Assembly (NCBI GenBank): GCA_000467715.1
Contig: AJFK01001063.1
Coordinates: 1 to 42,550, forward strand
Origin: Hysterium pulicare CBS 123377
Taxonomy: Eukaryota > Ascomycota > Dothideomycetes > Hysteriales > Hysteriaceae
Direction: 5' to 3'
Length of the DNA stretch: 42,550 bases
The position numbers and the translations under genes were made by a program. The notes under the pieces were generated by a model. The model did no database searches. It was given only the letters and a program-made list of their open reading frames with translations, and was not told the origin of the DNA. Within the stretch, counting starts at the first letter, position 1. Each line of letters opens with the position of its first letter. This document shows, in pieces, positions 9,864-18,963 of this stretch.

Positions 9864-11147
9864 CTACATCAGCACAGCCAAACGCATATCCTCTCCATGA
9901 ATCTGTCCTTGCGGGTGCTCCTCATCCTGCGCCACTTGTGATGTCTCACTAACAGGCCTCCGCCTAGTAGTAATTCTCCACCCATAATTCCGATAGAGCT
10001 TCACCAAAAGTTCTTGCTGCAAATCCGACTGTTCCAACGGTGATCGGGCGTCAAAAAGCGGCCCGGAATATGGGAATGCAACGACGCCCTGAAAGTTCGT
10101 CTGTCCTCTCTCATAAAAGCTCAACGAAAACTGCTCCGCCTTCTTCAACATATCCCGCACGCGGCCGCCGTTGGGATCCCCCGAATCTTCAGCGTTCTGA
10201 GCCCATCTCCAGAGGGCTGGATCGTGGAAATCCATTGCGCCCCCTTGAGATAAGATTTGAGCGTTGAATAGAAGATGTTTTAAAATGTTCAAATTGCAAT
10301 CGCACTCCATAATTGCTATGCGGACAGCTTCCGTAGATAGAGTTCGTACTACACCAAGTAGGACCGCGAGAGCAGCAACCGCTCGCTCGTTGTTCTGTCG
10401 GATAGCATCTAGCAATCCTTCTTTTGCGGTTTCTCCTGCCATTGAGCCTTCCCAATCAATCTCTCCGTGCAGACATACGAGGACATATAATAATGACGCC
10501 TTCTCGTCCGTCCATGGCCCACGGAGGAGTTTCTCAGGAATGAGAAACCCCTCTGCAAATCCAAGGTACGAAATTCGAGCGATTTGATGAGGCCATAACC
10601 CCTCCAAATCAGCAGGACCTGGAAATTTCACCCCAGTGGCGTCCCATCCCCTACCCCTTCTCTTACGTGAGATCTCGTAGGCTCGCTGCACGTATTTCTC
10701 GAAAAAAGGCCAGGTGAAGAATTTACTCCGCAATACCAGTGACTGTAACTCCGGGGAAGCAGGCTCGACCGATGGGATTTTGAAAGAGGGTTTGGTGTTA
10801 CAGAATGCTCGAATACAGAACTGCATGCACACACTTGTTGAGGACAATTTTTGGCCTATGACTGACGAACAACGAGGGAGAGCGATGTTCATGCTATGAA
10901 GGAATATCATTTCGAGGATTTCTGGCGGAATCGCTTGCAGTGTTGGCTTGGCTGGTGTGCTTTCCATTCTTTCTTTCCTGGGTGCCTTGGATGCAGATTT
11001 CCGGATCCGTTTCGAGGCCGATGAGATGGATGCCGGTGTGGCGCTGCGGGAAGATGCGGCCGACGTGATTGTGGATGAAGCTGATGAATTTGGATTGGGA
11101 TTGTTCCGTTTGCGTTTTCCTCGCACGCGGATTGGAGTGAGCTTCAT
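9864..11147 (-). CDS. F-box-like protein of unknown function
   Basis: Single-exon gene of 427 residues from the ATG at 11147. Residues 1-65 are basic and Ser-rich, probably disordered, with KRKR and KRIRK clusters that could act as nuclear signals. Residues about 68-95 (LQAIPPEILEMIFLHS) match the start of an F-box, which would bind Skp1 in an SCF ubiquitin ligase. The rest is helical with no clear repeats, a common plan for large fungal F-box-like families with unknown substrates. The frame is open up to another ATG at 11249, but the MKLTPIRVRGKRK start looks more natural and leaves 215 bp to the divergent nucleoporin gene. The function is inferred only from the short motif. Confidence 0.7.
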   Translation of the reverse strand: MKLTPIRVRGKRKRNNPNPNSSASSTITSAASSRSATPASISSASKRIRKSASKAPRKERMESTPAKPTLQAIPPEILEMIFLHSMNIALPRCSSVIGQKLSSTSVCMQFCIRAFCNTKPSFKIPSVEPASPELQSLVLRSKFFTWPFFEKYVQRAYEISRKRRGRGWDATGVKFPGPADLEGLWPHQIARISYLGFAEGFLIPEKLLRGPWTDEKASLLYVLVCLHGEIDWEGSMAGETAKEGLLDAIRQNNERAVAALAVLLGVVRTLSTEAVRIAIMECDCNLNILKHLLFNAQILSQGGAMDFHDPALWRWAQNAEDSGDPNGGRVRDMLKKAEQFSLSFYERGQTNFQGVVAFPYSGPLFDARSPLEQSDLQQELLVKLYRNYGWRITTRRRPVSETSQVAQDEEHPQGQIHGEDMRLAVLM

Positions 11148-11362
11148 TTCAAATCTGTAGTGGAGGCCATTGTGAAGGTAAAATGCAATACTTCTGCCTT
11201 GTGAGGTGCACGTGCCAGGCGCGTGAATTGGCGTTTGTCGGAGATTCATTTTTCCTTCCTAGGTTACGCCTCTCATAAACAAACTCCAAAGATTCTTGAC
11301 AATCATTGTCAAGACAAAGGATCTGAACGAACTCTTTCCATACGTTTTCTAAATCAAACACC

Positions 11363-12702
11363 ATGCAGGTTCATGTCGTTCCGGATAATGAGCGCGCCTT
11401 TGATTCACAGGGCCGACAATTACCCTGGGGATATGCATATGCAGAGTAAGTCTTTATGTAAACCCCCATCTTACTAAACTCATTGCTAATATTCTACCCT
11501 ACAGTGCTGACCTCAATGCCCGCCGTATACCAGAAGAACGTGGTCCTTTCGGGAAATCGCGTAAACGAAGCACGGCATCTCGAAGCAAAACAGCTACGCC
11601 CGCTACCAAAGAAAGCCAAGCCAAAAGTGACAACCTCAAATACATCGACGATATATTCACAGGCTACAAACAAGAGCTGCAAGCGAAGGAATCACTGCGA
11701 GCTCGGAAACCACAAGGTCCTGCAGGGTCGCTACCTCTATCTGCATCGGCTCCGAACCTAGAGAGCAGTCTCGGCGCAGGAGCACAAGTCACCGCGTTAT
11801 CGCCTAATAAAGAACCAACAGAAGTTATACTCTATGGATACGGGAGCGATGTACAGTGGGCAGCGATAGATTACTATGAAAAGATATCTAAAGGCAGCAT
11901 ATACGAAGATTACGATCGCTACCCTCCACACTCAAAATACAATCTCTCCCTCAGCATCTCCCGCGCCTCGGCCCAACACAATATCTCAGTGACAGCGCTT
12001 CGAAAAAAGAACGAGTACGTCGGAGGCGACCACTGGATCAAAGTAACCTTCGATTCCCCAGAAGCAGCGGAGCGCGCCTGCCACTACTCCCCCCACGGCA
12101 TCCACGGCTATCTCGTCTACGCCGAACGGTATCGAGGCACGGGGCCGAATGCAGATATCGCAATAAGAACCGGTGGAAATGGACAATCCAGTCTTACAGC
12201 AAGCCCAAATACCATATCTTCAACTACTTTACCGCTGGGAAGCATATCTTCTGAAACCGCTTCCTCAGCAACCGCGACAGCCAGTATACCTGCATCGATG
12301 CAACATAGGCATTCCGAGCCTATGATCCTTGGAGACCGTCCCATCTCCACCCCCGGCGACCTCCTCTCTCTTTCCCAACCCTCCGGCACAGCTACCTCCA
12401 TCCAGCCCCGGCCCAAGGTCTCCACCCTCCGCGTCCGAGGCGCCAAACCCGCCGTCCTTCTTCCCCCCGAACAAGCCTTCCTCCCCGCTGCACCCCGCTG
12501 GCAACAAATCTTTGGTAATATACCAGTCATTGGCTGGGTTGTTGGAACTGGTCACGGCATGATTGGCGATCAGGTACCGAGGAAAGAGGATGGGAGCTTT
12601 GATAGTGATAATGCGAGCGTTTATTGGAAGTTTTGGTATATGGTCGATTCATGTTTTGGGACGAACGTTTGTGGATGTAAAGGCTGGGATGATGAGGATT
12701 AG
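11363..12702 (+). CDS. NUP53: Nup53/Nup35-type nucleoporin
   Basis: Inner-ring nuclear pore protein that binds membrane and other inner-ring nucleoporins. Two exons, 11363-11445 and 11505-12702, split by a 59-bp GT-AG intron with a GCTAAT branch point; product 426 residues. The N-terminus is short and polar. Residues about 134-215 form the Nup35-type RRM, which dimerises rather than binding RNA, with EVILYGYGSDVQWAAIDYYE, then DHWIKVTFDSPEAAERACHYSPHGIHGYLV. A Ser/Thr/Pro-rich linker follows, then RWQQIFGNIPVIGWVVG and a Trp/Cys-rich end (YWKFWYMVDSCFGTNVCGC) that fits the amphipathic membrane-binding tail. It is divergent from the F-box-like gene with a short shared promoter. The family call is strong; the exact fungal name is by homology. 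Confidence 0.9.
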
Positions 12703-13415
12703 GGCACATAGGAAGTTGGGGGAGGAATGGAATTGAGGGTGGAAAATCGTCATAGAGGAGAAGGCGAACGTTTTTGCACTTCCTGCAAGCTTTCGAACAA
12801 AAGGGTCTTGGCGGTGTCATGCTTTTGCATTGCGAGGCGTTGGTGGAAACTTATGGTTGGCTTTATAGCTTCCCATAGTCTGTCTACTCACACCCTTTTG
12901 GATCTTTTTATAATCGTACTACCAGAGTTTAGACTACATAATCCTCAGATGTCTTTTATTGAATACGTTAATTCTCGTAACCATTTGGTTTGCCAGGAAG
13001 ACTATGTTTAGATATCTCTTTACGGAGGACCTGCTTGGCGGACTTCAAGCGCCCATAGTGTATTTTTCCTCTAAACCATGGAGTTTATGAGAGCTAGACT
13101 TCGATGTTCCTCAGGAATTCGACCGACAGAGGGTAATGATGTGTTTACTGTGCGGACGATATGTGGTGGGAGCGGATTAAATAAATGCCGGTAAATGGCC
13201 GAGGTGACCTTGACGACGCCTTCTACCTCCTCCACAATTTGTCTGCGATAAGACTGGATAGTGGTGGTCAGCATCAAGGCCACGCCGCTATTGAACAGGT
13301 CGAAGATTCTTCAAGGCGATGTCACAGTAAGACTCTAAAGGGGTTGCCCTAAAGATAAAGTTTCATACATCCTTTTACCTAAACATCTCTTTGCTCGAAG
13401 AAATTTCTGGGCTGA
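12703..13415. other. Intergenic, no supported gene
   Basis: Frames up to 94 codons on both strands show no domains. It holds the 3' region of the nucleoporin gene and whatever lay upstream of the damaged ankyrin gene; no ankyrin-like segment was found left of 13416. Confidence 0.45.
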
Positions 13416-14289
13416 ACTGCTACAGGGCCCGGACCAACGAGTTATAGGTCTATGGATCCGAGTACTGGTGCTGTATTGCACAGAGTGGCAAGTAACGGTC
13501 ATCTGCCGGTGGTTAAGCTTCGTTTGGATGGAATTGCCGACCCAAACATTCTGGATTATTCTTGGGAACTGCTTTGCACCAGGCTGCTGTGAATGGATAC
13601 GAAGAGATATGCGATTTGCTTCTGCAGAAATGGGCTAAAGTCGACGTGCGGGATAGTTCCGGCCGCACAGCCTTACAACAAGCAGCCGCATACGGCCACA
13701 TACACATTGTTCGGCTTCTCGTCGACGGTGGTGCAAACGTGAATAGCCAGGACCATTGCGGAGGTCTGCCATTACAACGAGCTGCTTCGAACGGTGACCT
13801 ACGAATCACTCGTCTCTTACTCGGTCGCGGTGCGCAACCGGATATACCTCGACAATTCGGTGGTTCAGCATTGCAGCGAGCGTCAGCACTCGGACACCTG
13901 GACCTCATGCAGCTTCTTCTAGCTCATGGCGCGAAGCCCGATGCATCCGAGCAGTACGGCGGTACGGCGCTGCAGCGTGCTACGGCTAATGGCAAGCAGA
14001 GCGCAGCGAAGCTACTATTAGCTCATGGTGCGGACCCAAACTCTAGGAACAGCTCAGGAGGAACTCCTCTTCAATGGACTTGCTCGGTTGGTTATGAGAT
14101 TATTGCAGAGATGTTATTGATCTCGGGCGCATATCCACACGCAACTCATCCATCTGTGGCGACTCATGGACAGCATTGCAGCGCGCAATAACAAATGAGC
14201 ACGATTTGATTGTGCAACTGTTGCGGTCGCATATCAACAAGGATGATGGCGCACACGAGCAAGATGACAGCTCAGGCAGAAGGACATAA
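13416..14289 (+). pseudogene. Ankyrin-repeat gene broken by two frameshifts
   Basis: Seven to eight ankyrin repeats of about 33 residues can be read across three frames. The first part (13416-about 13555) carries VLHRVASNGHLPVVKL. The long middle part (13562-about 14150) has repeated motifs such as GTALHQAAVNGYEEICDLLL, GRTALQQAAAYGHIHIVRLL and GTALQRATANGKQSAAKLLL. The last part (about 14150-14289) continues with SWTALQRAITNEHDLIVQLL and ends at a TAA. Each switch moves the frame by one base in the same direction, as after two single-base losses, and no splice signals lie at the breaks. No clear start or N-terminal effector domain is seen. It may be the remnant of a larger NLR-like or ankyrin-only protein. 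Assembly error at both points cannot be excluded. Confidence 0.75.
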
Positions 14290-14464
14290 ATGTAGGATGA
14301 ATAGAGGATCAAGAGAGATGTTTATAAAAACCGGTGCTACCGCGATAACATTCCATTTTTCACACACCCGCACTTCAATAAGACCCGCTCATCTCCAGAA
14401 GAAAGACTATGATCATGCCGATGCATGTGCGTCTTGTATTCTCCTTAAAGCGTTCGGCTATCCA

Positions 14465-15777
14465 TCAATCGTTGTATCCTTCCGGTACTTTGATAGCGAA
14501 CTGCTTGAGGTACTCATAGTGTGTCAAATTTTCATCGACCAAGCACCGAATCAATCTTGCAGCTTCGGGGCCATATTTCGTCGTCCAGTCTTGATCTTCT
14601 TCTTCCTCGCTTTTGAGTATGGAATTTGCCTATGCATGCCAGAGTCAACCATGGCTCTACGCTACTTCGATGATGTTCAACCCACATTTGTATTCAAGCC
14701 CAATCCAGTGGAGTTGATGGCGGCTTCATGGAAGCCTCTCCATGTTGCGAAGACTTCTCGAGCACGCTCAGACTCGTGTGGTGAGTTCAACGCTTTTACA
14801 ATAAGCCTGAACTAAGCCGGTGGGATTTGCAAGAAGTTCTTCAGCGTCTATCACACAGATTTCAATCTCGTGGGTTTTGCCGAAGTTGTCATCGTTTTCT
14901 CTTCCTGCAAATGAAGGGCCAATGACGCCGGTTGCTTGTTAGTAATCAAAAAGTCGTCGAAGCTCTGCGTACCCCGTGTCCGTCGATTTGAATTGGGTGA
15001 CCCCAGTAAGATCACTCAAAGGAGGAATCGTACAGCGGTAATAACTAGGGATTGACAGGCGGGGATGTCGTATGAGGAATGTCAACTGGAATCGACGGAG
15101 GATCTCTAGGGGAAGGACCGTTGGGTTATTCAAGGGTGTTTTAGCTGAGCATTCAGCTTCATACAACAAGGGGCAGACTCGCGAGGATGGTTGAAAGCTA
15201 CCTGGAGACGAAGTGTTGGAGTCCTTCTGCGCAGTCTCGACCTCAACATCACTACTGAAAGCAGATTCAGACCGGAACGAACGCGCTATCGAAGCCAGCA
15301 CGCCATCTTGCGGGACAATAAAATATGCCATGTCTTTAATGAATACACGTTTGTCCTACGAGATCAGATAGTTACTACTCGGCCTTCTGGAATCCGAATA
15401 GCACGATTATTTTTTTTAAAAAAAATAGGTATGACTTACTGGATTCGCTTTCTGATGCTCCCAAATTTCATCCACTGCTTTTAGGTATGTTAAATCATGC
15501 AATCCGCTAGCTTTTCTCTTTTCATCTTGATCATCAAATCGATTGCTGAGGCATTCAGGCCCCATGTAGAAGGCCCCTGAAAATGGTTCATGGATGCAAG
15601 TCACGCTATCGGCTTTCGTCATGAATATCTACTTGCGTGTCAAATGGTTTCGTCTCAGGAGAGTGGTGAAATAAGAGGAAAGAGTCCCCAACATACTCTT
15701 TCAAAAGCCGACGAACATGCTCGAGGGTGAGCAGCCAGAAAAATTGATTTTGATGACGTTGAATAACTTAGCGACAT
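14465..15777 (-). pseudogene. Sulfotransferase-like (P-loop fold) gene, one stop and one frameshift
   Basis: Nearly full-length remnant of a fungal sulfotransferase-like family with the P-loop fold. Exon 1 (15697-15777) reads IFLAAHPRACSSAFER, holding the nucleotide-binding loop region. Exon 2 (15440-15628) continues IFMTKADSVTCIHEPF and GAFYMGPECLS. Exon 3 starts at 15355 with KRVFIKDMAYFI and later has LTFLIRHPRLSIPSYYRC; a 57-bp intron inside it is likely. A TAA at 14939-14941 interrupts the block between RRLFDY and QATGVIGPS in the same frame. Near 14780 the frame shifts by an indel, and about a dozen residues I expect in the family are missing before SERAREVFATWRGFHE. A 56-bp intron (14630-14685) and a final exon ending EYLKQFAIKVPEG look normal. 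Substrate unknown. All splice sites are still sound, so loss is probably recent. Confidence 0.75.
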
Positions 15778-16613
15778 AGCAACTGCGTCGTTCAACTTGA
15801 AAGGTGTCACTCAGAATTGAATGCGCGCCTCTATTTCTATATAACATATCCAAAAAGCAACGCCAAATTCGATGCCACATCTAACATTACCAGAACGGAT
15901 GGATATAGGACCTACACTAACGCTAAATGAGAAGCGTTGTCAAGCAGACTGGTAGCCTTGCATCAACCTATTAGCCCACGTTTGAAATCAGGCAATCTAT
16001 CGCCTTGCTTAGCTCCCAGGGCTGACTTATTGCTGCCCATCCAGCTCCGGTGAAAGCCTGCTGCACGTGCACTGGTCTAAGTGGCTAGAGAGCTTGGGGA
16101 CCGTTGGTATATGGGGCGTAACAGACCCAAATTTTGCCTGACTTCCCGCGTTTAACCAAGGCAGAATCCATTAGCTTTGATAAGGTGACGTGGATTTGAC
16201 AGGCGAATATTTAATCAGGTGTTAGACGGTAGGGCGTTTACCGCGGTATCAGATTGAACGTACTTCCTTAAATCACCTGTTCTTTCTACGATGAAAAGAG
16301 CCTGAAACACTGATAATAGAGCTGAAAGAAGTGGCTTCAACTTATTGGATACTTCAAAATGTGCTACAAAGTTACAAACGGAGGGAAATTTCTATAAGAT
16401 TAGCGTGAGGGCTTAATTCTCAAATCGAGTTCCAATGAGAAGTAGCAGTCGTGAAAAGTATCTATCTAAGGCGAGTGAAGAAGTGGGTGACCGTCTCACC
16501 ATTATTCAAACCTATTACTCATCTGTAGTGTCCATCTGAGGCAAATCTACTCCGAACGGACGGCAAATGTTTTGCTCGTTTCCATGGCTCTCGGTATCAC
16601 TTACCTGTGTAGT
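15778..16613. other. Intergenic, with an E-box palindrome
   Basis: Left end is the promoter of the damaged sulfotransferase-like gene; right end is the 3' region of the BTB-like gene. A 10-bp palindrome TGCACGTGCA (16062-16071) contains the E-box CACGTG. No coding frame is supported. Confidence 0.45.
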
Positions 16614-17387
16614 CTAATCCCAGCACTCAAGGCAGTATCCAGGACCCAACCAGCAGTCCTTCCCACAAGGACCTTTATGCTCTCCCGCCTTCGGTGGCTT
16701 CTCTACAAAGCCCGAATTTCCCCACGCGGCTTGGTTCTTTGTAGCATTTATATTTCTCTGCCTCTCCTCATCTACTTCTTTCATGCGCGCAGCTAACTCT
16801 TCATCCTCAATCGCCCATTCCAGGATCCGTATAGCATATTTCAATTTCTCCATGTTGCTAGGTTTCTCCAACATTGCCTTGAACTCGGCGCTAGGGCCCG
16901 TCACTAAGGCATTCAGCTTGTACGAGAGATTAGTCAAGAAGAAGACCAGACGGTCAATGAATCGAGAAATGCCTGGCAGATGACGAAGAGCCCATATCTG
17001 GCGTGCTTCGGCGAACTCCAATCCCTTGCGAATGTCCAGTTCGATCTCACGACCGAGTCGCTCCATTGTCCGGAAACCGAAGAAGTGTAGCGCTTGGTAG
17101 GTTAGAAGTGCGGAGACCAGATCTAGACTGATGGCTTCAGAGGGGTTGGTCCCGTGCCATTGCAGCAGGCTTATTATGCCGTAGAGTGTGGTGGAGTTTT
17201 CTGGGATGAGCAGGATCTGCTGAGTAGGGTTTTGAGAGTCAGCTTTCAGGTATTTGGCATGGTTGGGGAACACGTGGTCGAGCTTGGATAGGGGTACGCC
17301 GTCTTTTACTAGAGTGTTGAGCGGGAAATCCTTGATGAAAATGCTCACCATCGCGACTGGAGACAGAGACTTGTTTGGGGAAGTCAT
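16614..17387 (-). CDS. BTB/POZ-like protein with C-terminal Cys/Trp motif (intact paralogue)
   Basis: Single-exon protein of 257 residues from the ATG at 17387; the frame is open further upstream but that part is not supported. Residues about 10-110 look like a divergent BTB/POZ fold, with FPNHAKYL, a short strand ILLIPENSTT, then helices including LLTYQALHFFGF and GREIELDIRKGL. The middle is helical (LWALRHLPGISRFIDRLV-like region), then a charged stretch with many Glu/Arg. The end reads AAWGNSGFVEKPP followed by CGKDCWLGPGYCLECW, a C-x3-C-x6-C-x2-C arrangement that could hold a zinc ion. The same blocks recur in the damaged copy at 18964-19884. BTB proteins often pair or act as adaptors; the partner is unknown. 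The BTB call is from helix/strand pattern only, so moderate. Confidence 0.65.
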   Translation of the reverse strand: MTSPNKSLSPVAMVSIFIKDFPLNTLVKDGVPLSKLDHVFPNHAKYLKADSQNPTQQILLIPENSTTLYGIISLLQWHGTNPSEAISLDLVSALLTYQALHFFGFRTMERLGREIELDIRKGLEFAEARQIWALRHLPGISRFIDRLVFFLTNLSYKLNALVTGPSAEFKAMLEKPSNMEKLKYAIRILEWAIEDEELAARMKEVDEERQRNINATKNQAAWGNSGFVEKPPKAGEHKGPCGKDCWLGPGYCLECWD

Positions 17388-18043
17388 TTTGTCGGGAATG
17401 GTAATGTAGTACTCAACCTGATGTGAAAGACTGGTTCGATAATCGAGATATCTTTCTAAATGCTGGTAGACTTGATGTGACAAAGCGGTTAGCACCCTCA
17501 TTCGTTTTGAGGAGGCTTTGGTTTAAGTATACTTGCTTTGTTCTTCACAATGAAAACTCATCGCAAGAAAATGAGTAAGGCGAAATATTGTCTCAGGAAA
17601 CAATGACATTGTGCAATATTCTAAGTCATCCGCGTTAGAACCTGTATTTGAAAGATCACCTCTTCACAATGCAATTGCATCATACGCATAACTAGTTAGT
17701 ACCTCTTGCAAAAATACCTCCCCAACACAATGCTTTGACCATCACTATTTCTAAGAGCTTCAGGATGACGAGGTTAGGAGGAACATTCACCCGAAACATT
17801 GTGCCACAAGCAAACCACCATAATGCACAAAGAAACCCCTCGGTGCTATATCGCAACATTGTTCTAATCTATGGGCTGAAGATGTCATTGTAAGTCCAAA
17901 TTTTATCTTCTAGACGATATAAATACTCCCATCTTCGGCACTATTCTCAAACGCATAACTCTTGACCAAATCTTCAAAGTTCAAGTACACTACGATCCAC
18001 AACAAATATCCCTTCCACAGTAAGTCCATCCGAATACCTCAAT
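17388..18043. promoter_or_regulatory. Divergent promoter region with TATA box
   Basis: This 656-bp gap separates the divergent BTB-like and coiled-coil genes. A clear TATA box, TATAAATA, lies at 17918-17925, about 120 bp before the coiled-coil start codon, and is followed by a purine-poor leader. No coding frame is supported within. Confidence 0.55.
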
Positions 18044-18580
18044 ATGTCTTCATTTGCAGTATCGAAAACCAACACCCAAGTCCAGAGCAAGGCAACCAAA
18101 GTCCAGCTCAAATCGACCAAAGCCCAGATCAAGACGTCCAAAGTCCATCTTCATGGCTCTTATGCCCACCCTGCTCAAGCTGAACTGAACGCTATACCTG
18201 AAGGACCCGCCCCAAACACAGGAGTCACAGCACCCGAGGCTGGAATCAAAGGAGCCCCCTTCGACCCCATTCTCGAACCCAAACGCGCCTCTAACGATAC
18301 TCATGCTTCCTTCCTCGAACAGCAGGTCCTGAAAGGTCAGCGTCTCTCAGGAATTGATTACGCAGCCCTTGAACAGGAACGCCTTGATGCTAAAAAGAAG
18401 CAGCGTAGGATGCTCGACTTGCTCTGGATGAAGAAGTGTGAGAAGAACGAGCGCAAGATGGCTGATCGTAAGTTGAAGCGTGATGTTAGGCAGATGATGC
18501 TTGACAAGATTGAGAAAGACCATAATCAGGACTTGGAGGCTTTGAGGTTGCAGTGCGTGGAGAAGGGTTTGATTGGTTGA
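18044..18580 (+). CDS. Small coiled-coil protein of unknown function
   Basis: Intronless gene for 178 residues; the ATG at 18044 follows a TATA box and has no in-frame rival upstream. Three parts are visible. Residues about 10-35 are an imperfect 8-residue repeat around K-S/T-TK-V/A-Q-L/I-K, coded by repeated CAAAGTCCA-like words. Residues about 36-85 are Pro/Ala-rich and probably flexible. Residues about 90-178 are highly charged and helical, with LLWMKKCEKNERKMADRKLK and further Leu/Met heptad positions, fitting a coiled coil. No signal peptide, membrane segment or known domain. It lies between two related BTB-like genes, one divergent and one co-directional, which suggests a shared accessory origin but no proven role. 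Confidence 0.7.
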   Translation: MSSFAVSKTNTQVQSKATKVQLKSTKAQIKTSKVHLHGSYAHPAQAELNAIPEGPAPNTGVTAPEAGIKGAPFDPILEPKRASNDTHASFLEQQVLKGQRLSGIDYAALEQERLDAKKKQRRMLDLLWMKKCEKNERKMADRKLKRDVRQMMLDKIEKDHNQDLEALRLQCVEKGLIG

Positions 18581-18963
18581 TATGCCGAGATAGCTCTTAT
18601 TCTTGTAGTAGAGATTGATGTGGCGCTTTGGCCTGGCACTTAGACTTCACTGCGTATGTGGACCTTAACGGTGTTGTAGCTTACAATAATTAGAAAGTAC
18701 CAAAAGATTAATTTCCATTCAATGACTTCAATATCAGATGATTTAAACCTGATTATGTGAATGTCTAACTAGGAGAATACTTCCAGAAACCCCCTATTCA
18801 TAACTGTAATTCACTCTAACTCATTTCACGCATCAACCCATGCCACAATCATAATCTACACAATGTATAAGCATCAAATCACCGAATTGGAACGAATAAA
18901 ATATCGTTCTATTCCAAAATTCTTGTCTTTTTCCAAACTGTCGTCTCCATTCCAACTCAAATC
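18581..18963. other. Short AT-rich spacer
   Basis: AT-rich gap between the coiled-coil gene and the damaged BTB-like copy. No gene, TATA box of note or RNA signature seen. Confidence 0.4.

Noticed and set aside
12117-12530. 137-codon minus-strand frame
   Set aside because: Antisense of the nucleoporin linker; no family features.
13416-14289. Ankyrin gene as an intact multi-exon gene
   Set aside because: No GT-AG pair lies at either frame change, and ankyrin motifs are continuous across the breaks.
14210-14815. 201-codon plus-strand frame
   Set aside because: Runs antisense through the 3' exons of the sulfotransferase-like gene and has no domain.
14939-14980. A 38-bp intron removing the stop in the sulfotransferase-like gene
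   Set aside because: Too short, branch point too close to the acceptor, and it would delete a conserved block.
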